DNA from: Thiotrichaceae bacterium
Lineage (GTDB): Bacteria; Pseudomonadota; Gammaproteobacteria; Thiotrichales; Thiotrichaceae
Direction: 5' to 3'
DNA length: 20,349 bases
Assembly (NCBI GenBank): GCA_026992705.1
Contig: JALWYT010000152.1
Span: 1 to 20,349 of the forward strand
Shown: piece after piece, positions 1 to 6,516 of the stretch
How the letters are laid out: every line of letters begins with the position of its first letter
Position numbering within the stretch: position 1 is the first letter of the stretch
The notes under the pieces: generated by a model
Seen by the model: the letters and a program-made list of their open reading frames with translations, nothing else
Told to the model about the DNA's origin: nothing
Databases searched by the model: none
Made by a program: the position numbers and the translations under genes

Positions 1-82
1 CTATAAATAAGTTATAGTTTATGAGCTTTAAATCTACAATTTTTTATATTGCCAATAAAATTGTTAACAAAAATAGGAGTTA

Positions 83-111
83 TTGACCAGATAAAAGGGT
101 ACCATTATTTA
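83..111 (+). promoter_or_regulatory. Candidate distal sigma-70 promoter upstream of the rhodanese gene
   Basis: A -35-like TTGACC (83-88) and a -10-like TATTTA (106-111) are separated by 17 nt. The -10 abuts a perfect 5-3-5 dyad, ACAGT-GTA-ACTGT (111-123), which could be an operator. This is a pattern match by eye in AT-rich DNA, where such matches arise by chance. Confidence 0.3.
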
Positions 112-194
112 CAGTGTAACTGTGTTATCAAACCAATGCATCGACTAAAATCAACCATTTTCAGTGTAGAATGACTATATCTCACTATTAATAC

Positions 195-222
195 TTGACT
201 TAATTACATGGTTAATTAGAAT
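195..222 (+). promoter_or_regulatory. Candidate proximal sigma-70 promoter for the rhodanese gene
   Basis: TTGACT (195-200) and TAGAAT (217-222) each match the consensus at five of six positions and are separated by 16 nt. The expected start near 229 gives a leader of about 30 nt, with an AAGGG ribosome-binding site at 246-250 before the ATG at 260. It is better placed than the distal candidate. Confidence 0.45.
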
Positions 223-259
223 ATAAGTAATCGCTAATATTATATAAGGGTATGTTAAT

Positions 260-598
260 ATGTTTGGAGTTAAGGAAATTGACCCTGTAAACTTAAAAAA
301 AATGCTAGATTCGGGTGAAAAAGTTCACTTAATTGATGTACGTTCTGCGGGGGAGTTTAATCAAGGAATCATTGAAGGTGGAGAGTTCTTACCTTTGCAT
401 ACATTGCCAATGCGTTTGAATGATTTACCAAAAGATGAAACAATCGTTTTTTATTGTAGAACAGGTGCTCGTTCTGCTCAAGCATGTATGTATGCTAAAC
501 AACATGCAGATATTGATGCACTTAATCTACAAGGTGGCATTATGCGTTGGTATCAAGCAGGTTTTCCTATTACTCGTCCTGAAGCTGCTGTTGCATAA
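260..598 (+). CDS. Single-domain rhodanese-like sulfurtransferase
   Basis: This 112-residue protein is one rhodanese domain with no signal peptide or membrane segment, so it is probably cytoplasmic. The active-site loop is Cys66-Arg-Thr-Gly-Ala-Arg-Ser (66-72), after the usual hydrophobic strand, and the N-terminal LIDVRSAGEF block (24-33) is typical of the family. Rhodaneses carry persulfide on the catalytic Cys and pass it to acceptors. The next gene encodes a DsrE2-like protein, and rhodanese, TusA and DsrE2 are often encoded together in sulfur-oxidising bacteria, so a role in sulfane-sulfur relay is likely. No TusA is encoded between them here. The ATG follows AAGGG at a 9-nt spacing. The family call is firm; the physiological partner is inferred. 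Confidence 0.9.
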   Translation: MFGVKEIDPVNLKKMLDSGEKVHLIDVRSAGEFNQGIIEGGEFLPLHTLPMRLNDLPKDETIVFYCRTGARSAQACMYAKQHADIDALNLQGGIMRWYQAGFPITRPEAAVA

Positions 599-670
599 TT
601 TTCAGGGGACAAATCGGTAACAAGACTATTAATTCACTTTCTGGTAATATTCGGATAGGATTATATTTAT

Positions 671-722
671 AGACCTTATTTTTTAACCTAATATAAAGGT
701 TGAATACATGGAATACAGGTCT
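671..722 (+). promoter_or_regulatory. Nested inverted repeats in the dsrE2 leader
   Basis: AGACCT (671-676) pairs with AGGTCT (717-722), and inside it AACCT (685-689) pairs with AGGTT (697-701). Together they could form a two-tier stem-loop 38 nt before the dsrE2 start. There is no T-tract, so it is not an intrinsic terminator. A role in mRNA stability or regulation is possible but unproven. Confidence 0.25.
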
Positions 723-760
723 TTATTCTACACTAAACCATATATTAAGAGACTGAAATT

Positions 761-1222
761 ATGAAGAAACTTGCGATTATCGCCACAAAAGGAACACTTG
801 ATTGGGCTTATCCTCCATTTATTCTTGCATCAACGGCATCTGCATTAATGTATGATGTTGAAATCTTCTTTACTTTCTATGGACTTAAGTTAGTTGAAAA
901 GAAGCTTGATCTACAAATTAGCTCTTTAGGTAACCCAGGTATGCCAATGCCAATGCCTGTTCCTGTTTTAATGCAGGCTCTACCTGGTATGCAAGCCATG
1001 ATGACGACTATGATGAAGAAGAAAATGGCATCTAAAGGCGTTGCTCCATTAGAAGAGCTCCGCGATTTATGTGTTGAAGCCGACGTAAAAATGATTGCTT
1101 GTCAAATGACCGTTGAGTTATTTGAATTTGATCATTCTGACTTTATCGACGGTCTAGAATTTGCTGGTGCAGCGCGATTTTTCGAGTTCGCTGGTGAGGC
1201 TGATATTTCGATGTATATCTAA
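761..1222 (+). CDS. dsrE2: DsrE2-like sulfur-carrier protein (DsrE/DsrF family)
   Basis: The 153-residue product matches the DsrE/DsrF/DsrE2 sulfur-carrier group. The N-terminus (residues 3-16) has the fold's first strand and a TKGTLD loop. A methionine- and proline-rich stretch follows at 57-89, with ten Met between 61 and 89, which is typical of DsrE2. Conserved cysteines are Cys104 and Cys114, the latter in an MIACQMT context that corresponds to the expected persulfide-carrying Cys. DsrE2 proteins work with rhodanese and TusA in moving sulfane sulfur during dissimilatory sulfur oxidation, and some are membrane-associated through hydrophobic segments such as 15-32. The gene lies 162 nt after the rhodanese gene and is followed by a strong terminator, so the two may form a unit. 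The family is firm, the symbol slightly less so. Confidence 0.85.
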   Translation: MKKLAIIATKGTLDWAYPPFILASTASALMYDVEIFFTFYGLKLVEKKLDLQISSLGNPGMPMPMPVPVLMQALPGMQAMMTTMMKKKMASKGVAPLEELRDLCVEADVKMIACQMTVELFEFDHSDFIDGLEFAGAARFFEFAGEADISMYI

Positions 1223-1376
1223 CAATAATAGCTTGAGTTTGCATGAAACATTCGTGGAATAGTTTTATCACTTGGTTTTATTTTTAGTGGCGTATTCCCC
1301 GCGTTACATTGTACTCCATAGAAGCTATGATGAGTTGTCTTTTTGACTTAATGAAAGTAGTTGCATTTGATCTTAC

Positions 1377-1406
1377 AAAAGCCGAGCATTATGCTCGGCT
1401 TTTTTG
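1377..1406 (+). terminator. Intrinsic terminator after dsrE2
   Basis: GCCGAGCA (1381-1388) and TGCTCGGC (1392-1399) form a perfect 8-bp GC-rich stem with a TTA loop. It is flanked by AAAA on the left and a run of seven T on the right (1400-1406), so it could work in both directions. It closes the rhodanese-dsrE2 unit 155 nt after the stop. Confidence 0.9.
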
Positions 1407-1427
1407 TGTTTATAAAAGAAACTAACG

Positions 1428-2042
1428 ATGAAAGTAAGCATTATAAGCGGTAGTCACCGCAAGCCATCTCAAAGTATGAAAGTCGCTAAATATATTGAGC
1501 AGGAGCTTTTGGATAAAAAGCTGTGCAACAGTGCCGAGATACTTGATTTATCAGGTAACCCAATACCGCTATGGGATGAGGGCATTTGGAATGAAGAACA
1601 ACACTGGCTTGATATTCTTAACCCTATTTCTGAGACACTGGCAAACAGTGATGCCTTTGTTATTATTTCTCCTGAATATCATGGTCAAGCCCCTTCTGCA
1701 TTGAAAAACTTCTTCCTGATGTGGAGTAAAGGTGAGCTTGCTCATAAACCAGCAATGTTAGTTGCGGTATCATCGGCTGATGGTGGAGCCTATCCCATTG
1801 CTGAATTACGAATGAGTAGCTACAAAAACAACCGAATCTGCTATATTCCTGAACAAATTATTATTCGCAATGTCGAATCGGTTTTAAATAGTGACCCCAA
1901 TGATAATAATCCTGATGCCGATGCTTATTTTCGTGGTCGAATTTTATTTAGCCTAAAAATCCTCAAAGAATATGCAACAGCACTTAAACAAGTCCGTGAT
2001 TCAGGTGTTACATTCAATCCTGATTATAAAAACGGCATGTAA
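1428..2042 (+). CDS. NADPH-dependent FMN reductase-family flavoprotein
   Basis: This 204-residue protein has a flavodoxin-like fold of the NADPH-dependent FMN reductase superfamily. The N-terminal strand leads into a GSHRKPSQS phosphate-binding loop (8-16). The signature PEYHGQAPSALKNFF (82-96) corresponds to the family's PEYNGSxPGxLKNxxDW segment that contacts FMN and shapes the dimer. Members reduce flavins, quinones, azo dyes or metals with NAD(P)H; the substrate here is not predictable. It is probably cytoplasmic. The ATG lies 21 nt after the preceding terminator with no clear Shine-Dalgarno, so the start signal is weak. The metallophosphoesterase gene follows after 11 nt, suggesting co-transcription, though no functional link is known. 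Confidence 0.85.
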   Translation: MKVSIISGSHRKPSQSMKVAKYIEQELLDKKLCNSAEILDLSGNPIPLWDEGIWNEEQHWLDILNPISETLANSDAFVIISPEYHGQAPSALKNFFLMWSKGELAHKPAMLVAVSSADGGAYPIAELRMSSYKNNRICYIPEQIIIRNVESVLNSDPNDNNPDADAYFRGRILFSLKILKEYATALKQVRDSGVTFNPDYKNGM

Positions 2043-2053
2043 TCCAAATACTG

Positions 2054-2923
2054 ATGAATAACCTAGCCCCAATGATAAAAAAACATAAAAAGAAAACTCA
2101 ACGGGTATTAAACCATATTGGCAGATTGAAATATTTTCATGACGAAAAATTTAATGATCGCCGTAATCAGCTACGCCAATTAACCGTCGAAAAAATTGAT
2201 GTACCAATAACAAACCTCGCTGACGACTTAGACGGTTTTACTATTGTGCAATTAACGGATATGCACCTACGCCCCTTTACTCAAATTGAATTAATTGAGC
2301 GTGCAGTCGTAAAATCCAACTTACTTTTCCCTGATTTAGTGGTACTCACGGGGGATTATGTTTGGCACGATGAAGACGATATTCTTGATCTCGCCCCTGT
2401 CTTATCTATGCTAGATGCAAAGTATGGCGTATTCGCCTGTATGGGAAACCATGATGTAGAAACAGATCCTGAATTTATCCGCGAAGTTTTTCACCAACAC
2501 GGCATTCCTGTTCTTATTAATAGCAGTTTTATTATTAAAGTTGGCAATGCAAAACTCTATCTTGCAGGAATTGATGACGGCTGGAAAGGCAAGCCTGATA
2601 TTAAAAAAACCATGCAAGACCACCCGGGTGATGACACACCTACCATCCTACTTGCTCACGAACCCGATATGATTGATTGGTATGCAGATGATACCCGCAT
2701 TTCCCTACAGCTATCAGGGCATACACACGGCGGTGGGCAAGTAGTCACCAATAACGGACGCAGTTTTGTAAAGGCTCATCTAGGGAAAAAATATGTGAAA
2801 GGCTTACACCGCGTTAATCAATCATGGGTTTATACCAGCCGTGGCATTGGCTCAACGGGAGTTCCACTTAGGCATAACTGCCCACCAGAGGTGACGTATA
2901 TTCGGTTGGTTAAAGCAGAATAA
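2054..2923 (+). CDS. Calcineurin-like metallophosphoesterase (YaeI/YkuE type)
   Basis: The 289-residue protein carries the full set of metallophosphoesterase metal ligands: Asp69-x-His71 (TDMHL), Gly100-Asp101, Gly-Asn-His-Asp at 131-134, His202 (LLAHEPD) and Gly-His-Thr-His at 222-225. This order and spacing fit the YaeI/YkuE phosphodiesterase group. Related proteins often have an N-terminal membrane or export segment. Here residues 1-45 are Lys/Arg-rich and hydrophilic with no visible signal or membrane helix, so a cytoplasmic or peripheral location is more likely. The natural substrate is unknown. The gene is the second of a two-gene unit and its stop codon lies 1 nt from that of convergent gatC. 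Confidence 0.88.
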   Translation: MNNLAPMIKKHKKKTQRVLNHIGRLKYFHDEKFNDRRNQLRQLTVEKIDVPITNLADDLDGFTIVQLTDMHLRPFTQIELIERAVVKSNLLFPDLVVLTGDYVWHDEDDILDLAPVLSMLDAKYGVFACMGNHDVETDPEFIREVFHQHGIPVLINSSFIIKVGNAKLYLAGIDDGWKGKPDIKKTMQDHPGDDTPTILLAHEPDMIDWYADDTRISLQLSGHTHGGGQVVTNNGRSFVKAHLGKKYVKGLHRVNQSWVYTSRGIGSTGVPLRHNCPPEVTYIRLVKAE

Positions 2924-2924
2924 A

Positions 2925-3215
2925 TTACTCAATAACTTTAGGCACTAAATAAAAGCCTTTGTCTGTTTCAGGTGCAATGGCTTGGTAGGCATCACGATCA
3001 ATATCTGTATTGGGTTCATCGGGACGCATTCGTAAGGTAGTGTCTAATGGATTGGCAAGTGGTTCTACACCTTCTACATCGGCTTCATCCATTTTTTTGA
3101 CCATTTCTAGGATGTGGGAAATATTTTGTGTGTATTCATCCACTTTCTCGTCCGTAATAGCGATACGGGCAAGGTGGGCAACTTTTACGACTTCTTCTCG
3201 ATCAATAATTGACAT
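2925..3215 (-). CDS. gatC: Asp-tRNA(Asn)/Glu-tRNA(Gln) amidotransferase subunit C
   Basis: The 96-residue product has normal GatC length and sequence, with an N-terminal helical part (VVKVAHLARIAI, residues 9-20) and the conserved PLANPLDTTLRMRPDEP stretch at 52-68. GatC wraps around GatA and stabilises the GatCAB complex, which amidates misacylated Glu-tRNA(Gln) and/or Asp-tRNA(Asn). The gene is last in a gatA-gatB-gatC unit, 12 nt after gatB. Its Shine-Dalgarno TAAGGA (3225-3230) contains the gatB stop codon, which implies coupled translation. The 3' end has no room for a terminator before the opposing metallophosphoesterase gene. Confidence 0.95.
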   Translation of the reverse strand: MSIIDREEVVKVAHLARIAITDEKVDEYTQNISHILEMVKKMDEADVEGVEPLANPLDTTLRMRPDEPNTDIDRDAYQAIAPETDKGFYLVPKVIE

Positions 3216-3227
3216 AATTTTTTATCC

Positions 3228-4661
3228 TTAGCCATTTAATTTTTCTTTAAGCAATTGATTAACCTGTGCAGGGTTAGCCTTGCCGCGTGAGGCTTTCATG
3301 ACTTGCCCGACAAAGTAGCCAAATAGCTTGTCTTTGCCGTTGCGGTATTGCTCCAATTGATTTGGGCTATTGGCAATAACTTCATCAATCATGGCTTCAA
3401 TAGCACTATCGTCGGTGATTTGTTTTAAGCCTTTCTTTTCAATCACTTCATCACAGCTACCTTCACCATTCCACATGGCTTCAAAAACTTCTTTGGCGAT
3501 TTTGCCTGAGATGGTGTTATCAGTGATGCGTTTAATAACATCGGCTAACATTTCAGCCGTAACGCTTGCTTCTGTTACCGTAATACCTTCTTGATTGAGC
3601 TTGGCGGATAAATTACCCGTTACCCAGTTTGCGGCGAGCTTGGCTTCTCCACAATGCTCGACAACGGTTTCAAAATATTCCGCTAATTCACGGCTAGAAG
3701 TTAATACCGCTGCATCGCTAGCGGGCAAGCCTAGCTCATCAATAAAGCGTTGTTTTTTGGCATCAGGCAATTCAGGCATTTTGCTGGCAATATCATCAAC
3801 AAACTCCTGCGTAATGACTACGGGTAATAAATCAGGGCAGGGGAAGTAGCGGTAGTCATTGGCTTCTTCCTTTGATCGCATGGAGCGAGTTTCGCCTTTT
3901 TCAGCATCGAATAAACGAGTTTCTTGAACTAGCGTACCGCCTGATTCCAGCACATAGGCTTGTCGCTCGATTTCATAATTAATTGCCTGCTCGATAAACT
4001 TAAATGAATTGAGGTTTTTAATCTCAGCTCGTGTGCCAAATTCTTTTTGCCCGACAGGACGAATTGACACATTGGCATCGCAACGGAATGAACCTTCCTG
4101 CATATTGCCATCAGAGATACCGATATAGCGAACTAAGGCGTGCATTTTTCGCATATAAGCCGCTGCTTCTTTGGCGGACTTTAATTCTGGCTCAGAGACA
4201 ATTTCTAGCAAAGGTGTACCTGCTCGGTTTAAGTCAATGCCTGACTGCCCCGCGAATTCGCCATGTACCGATTTACCTGCATCTTCTTCCAAATGAGCAC
4301 GAGTAATATTAATTCGCTTGGTCGTGCCGTCGTCCAAATCAATATCCAAATATCCACCCATAACAATGGGGTAGTCCATTTGAGTTGTTTGGTACGCCTT
4401 TGGTGAATCAGGGTAGAAATAGTTTTTACGGTCAAAAACGGAGGTTAAGCCGATTTCTGCGTTAATCGCCAAGCCAAATTTAACCGCTAGCTCCATGACT
4501 TTTTCATTGAGTACAGGCAATGTGCCGGGCATGGCTAAATCAACCAAGTTTGCCTGTGTATTAGGCTCTGCACCGTAAGCGGTTGGAGCCGTTGAAAAGA
4601 TTTTTGATTTTGTGGCGAGTTGAGTATGAATCTCAAGTCCAATCACGACATCCCATGCCAT
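3228..4661 (-). CDS. gatB: Asp-tRNA(Asn)/Glu-tRNA(Gln) amidotransferase subunit B
   Basis: A full-length 477-residue GatB. The kinase-like catalytic N-domain opens with WDVVIGLEIHTQL (3-15) and contains KNYFYPDSPKAYQ (79-91) and the GatB signature IDLNRAGTPLLEI (142-154). RCDANVSIRP lies at 193-202. The C-terminal helical GatB/YqeY tail (about 325-475) binds tRNA. GatB phosphorylates the carboxylate of Glu or Asp on the misacylated tRNA and uses ammonia delivered from GatA. The start is well supported: the Shine-Dalgarno AAGGAG sits 7 nt before the ATG and overlaps the gatA stop codon (4673-4675). All expected elements are present. Confidence 0.97.
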   Translation of the reverse strand: MAWDVVIGLEIHTQLATKSKIFSTAPTAYGAEPNTQANLVDLAMPGTLPVLNEKVMELAVKFGLAINAEIGLTSVFDRKNYFYPDSPKAYQTTQMDYPIVMGGYLDIDLDDGTTKRINITRAHLEEDAGKSVHGEFAGQSGIDLNRAGTPLLEIVSEPELKSAKEAAAYMRKMHALVRYIGISDGNMQEGSFRCDANVSIRPVGQKEFGTRAEIKNLNSFKFIEQAINYEIERQAYVLESGGTLVQETRLFDAEKGETRSMRSKEEANDYRYFPCPDLLPVVITQEFVDDIASKMPELPDAKKQRFIDELGLPASDAAVLTSSRELAEYFETVVEHCGEAKLAANWVTGNLSAKLNQEGITVTEASVTAEMLADVIKRITDNTISGKIAKEVFEAMWNGEGSCDEVIEKKGLKQITDDSAIEAMIDEVIANSPNQLEQYRNGKDKLFGYFVGQVMKASRGKANPAQVNQLLKEKLNG

Positions 4662-4672
4662 CGTTCGACTCC

Positions 4673-6142
4673 TTATTTGAATTGTTCTGGTGTTTGAAGA
4701 TGATGATCTGTATTAAGCTGATATTGGTGAGCGACATTCAGCAAACGAGCTTCATCAAAATAATTGCCAATAATTTGCAAGCCGACGGGCATACCATTCG
4801 CCTGCTCAATGGGAATCGACATACCGGGTAAGCCCGCCAAACTCACGGGGATGGTGTATAAATCCGCTAAATACATGGATACTTGATCATCCACCATTTC
4901 ACCTAATTTAAAGGCAGTATTCGGTGCAACAGGAGCCATAATTACATCCACTTCTTTAAAGGCGTCTTGGAAATCTTGCTTAATCAAACGGCGGATTTTT
5001 TGTGCCTTGCGATAATAGGCATCGTAGTAACCTGCGGATAAGGCATAGGTTCCGACGATAATACGACGCTTAACTTCTTCGCCAAAGCCTTCCCAGCGAG
5101 TGCGTTCATATAAATCCAATAAATCTTTAGGATTTTCACAGCGATAACCATAACGCACACCATCAAAACGCGATAAATTCGTCGAGCATTCGGCAGAGGC
5201 GATGACATAATAAGAGGCAACGGCAAGGTCGCTATGAGGCAGCTCAATCTCCTTAATATTAGCTCCGAGCTTTTTATATTGATCAATAGCTTTATCAATT
5301 GACTCAGCAACCGCTTGGTTTAAGCCATCTGCAAAAAAGGATTTTGGCAAGCCGATGGTTAAACCCTCCAACGAGTTATCAAGCGTTGCGGAGTAATCAG
5401 GAATAGGCTCGTCGGCAGAGGTTGAATCATTAGCATCAACGCCTGCAAGGGTTTGCAGAACCAATGCCGCATCTTCAGCACTACGAGTCATCGGACCGCA
5501 TTGGTCGAGGCTGGAGGCAAAGGCAATCATGCCAAAGCGAGAAATTCGCCCGTAAGTAGGTTTAATGCCTGTAATCCCTGTAAAAGAAGCCGGTTGACGG
5601 ATAGAGCCACCCGTATCACTACCTAGTGCAAATGAAGCTAAACGAGCCGCCACACAAGCTGCCCCACCGCCTGAACTCCCCCCCGGTACACGACTTAAAT
5701 CCCAAGGGTTTTGCACATTGCCATAGGCACTGTTTTCATTGGATGAGCCCATTGCAAACTCATCCATATTATTTTTACCCAGCAGTACCCCGCCCGCATT
5801 CTGTAATTTCACCTGCACGGTTGCATCATAAGGCGAGATAAAATTATCCAATATTTTCGATGCAGCTGTGGTGCGAATGCCTTTGGTGCAGAATAAATCT
5901 TTTAAAGCATACGGAATACCCGCCAATGGGCTTTTTATCTCACCCGAACGAATCGCATTATCCGCCTGCGTCGCTTGAACAATAGCCTCGTCTTTAGTAA
6001 CCGTGAGATAGGAATTCAGTGCAGAATCGTGCTTTGCAATACGCTCAAGGTAATGCTCAGTGACCTCCATACAGGAAAAATCACCATCCACGATACCCTT
6101 TTGCAAGTCTTTTAATGACAGGGAAGAAATAGTGTCAGACAT
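4673..6142 (-). CDS. gatA: Asp-tRNA(Asn)/Glu-tRNA(Gln) amidotransferase subunit A
   Basis: A 489-residue amidase-signature protein of normal GatA length. The Ser-cisSer-Lys catalytic triad is visible: Lys81 in YALKDLF, Ser156 in the PGGSSGGG loop and Ser180 in GSDTGGSIRQP, each shifted by two from the positions known in the Staphylococcus aureus enzyme. GatA hydrolyses glutamine, and the ammonia is channelled to GatB. The gene leads the operon and is followed by gatB after 11 nt; this A-B-C order is less usual than C-A-B. The ribosome-binding site is weak (an A-rich leader with AAGA). The gene diverges from cobT across a 374-bp region. Confidence 0.97.
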   Translation of the reverse strand: MSDTISSLSLKDLQKGIVDGDFSCMEVTEHYLERIAKHDSALNSYLTVTKDEAIVQATQADNAIRSGEIKSPLAGIPYALKDLFCTKGIRTTAASKILDNFISPYDATVQVKLQNAGGVLLGKNNMDEFAMGSSNENSAYGNVQNPWDLSRVPGGSSGGGAACVAARLASFALGSDTGGSIRQPASFTGITGIKPTYGRISRFGMIAFASSLDQCGPMTRSAEDAALVLQTLAGVDANDSTSADEPIPDYSATLDNSLEGLTIGLPKSFFADGLNQAVAESIDKAIDQYKKLGANIKEIELPHSDLAVASYYVIASAECSTNLSRFDGVRYGYRCENPKDLLDLYERTRWEGFGEEVKRRIIVGTYALSAGYYDAYYRKAQKIRRLIKQDFQDAFKEVDVIMAPVAPNTAFKLGEMVDDQVSMYLADLYTIPVSLAGLPGMSIPIEQANGMPVGLQIIGNYFDEARLLNVAHQYQLNTDHHLQTPEQFK

Positions 6143-6238
6143 AATTTTATTTTCTTATTTGGTTAGCAAGAAAGTTAAGGAAGTATTTTATTTTAAGTCA
6201 GGAGGAGTTTCTTGATTAAAGATTCCTTAAAAGTTGCT

Positions 6239-6267
6239 AATCTAGTTAAGCTTGGACAAATTTGCAA
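6239..6267 (-). promoter_or_regulatory. Candidate gatABC promoter
   Basis: Read on the minus strand, TTGCAA (6262-6267) and TAGATT (6239-6244) are separated by 17 nt. Each matches four of six consensus bases. The start would give a leader of about 90 nt for gatA. The match is weak and only one of several possibilities in this AT-rich DNA. Confidence 0.25.
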
Positions 6268-6460
6268 TAGCTATTTATTGTGCTAACTAAAAAAACAAAT
6301 TATTTCAGCATTACTAATGCTAATGATAGTAGAGTAAGATAAAAGCTGTGTATTAAAAATTTTATTTATGATTAAACACGGCATTAATCTACTATTACTC
6401 ATTCATTTTAAGTTGTAGATTACCGTATCAGCCTAGCTTGAAAAAGGAATTCTAAATTAT

Positions 6461-6490
6461 TTGTAAAACTGTCAGAATAAGCGGTTTATT
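6461..6490 (+). promoter_or_regulatory. Candidate cobTCS promoter
   Basis: TTGTAA (6461-6466) is followed after 18 nt by TTTATT (6485-6490); an overlapping TATTAT at 6487-6492 is a better -10 but lies 20 nt away. The start would be about 18-20 nt before the cobT ATG, leaving just room for the Shine-Dalgarno at 6504-6509. Confidence 0.3.
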
Positions 6491-6516
6491 ATATTGGCTG
6501 AAATAAGGATATTTTT

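Larger units (their letters stand above)
6143..6516. other. AT-rich divergent intergenic region between gatA and cobT
   Basis: This 374-bp stretch has no convincing gene. It holds a perfect 6-3-6 dyad, AGCATT-ACT-AATGCT (6307-6321). It also holds two mutually exclusive 7-bp inverted repeats: TAGTAGA (6327-6333) with TCTACTA (6388-6394), and AATCTAC (6386-6392) with GTAGATT (6415-6421). One AGGAGG (6200-6205) precedes a 24-codon TTG-started frame ending at 6286. Promoters for both flanking units must lie here. None of the conserved cores of a cobalamin riboswitch was found. Confidence 0.6.

Noticed and set aside
137..175. Twelve-codon ATG frame upstream of the rhodanese gene
   Set aside because: It has no ribosome-binding site and lies across the candidate regulatory repeats.
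6198..6215. B12-box-like AGTCAGGAG upstream of cobT, suggesting a cobalamin riboswitch
   Set aside because: Only the first nine bases fit; the rest of the box and the upstream riboswitch cores are missing, and too little DNA lies between it and the gatA start to hold the aptamer.
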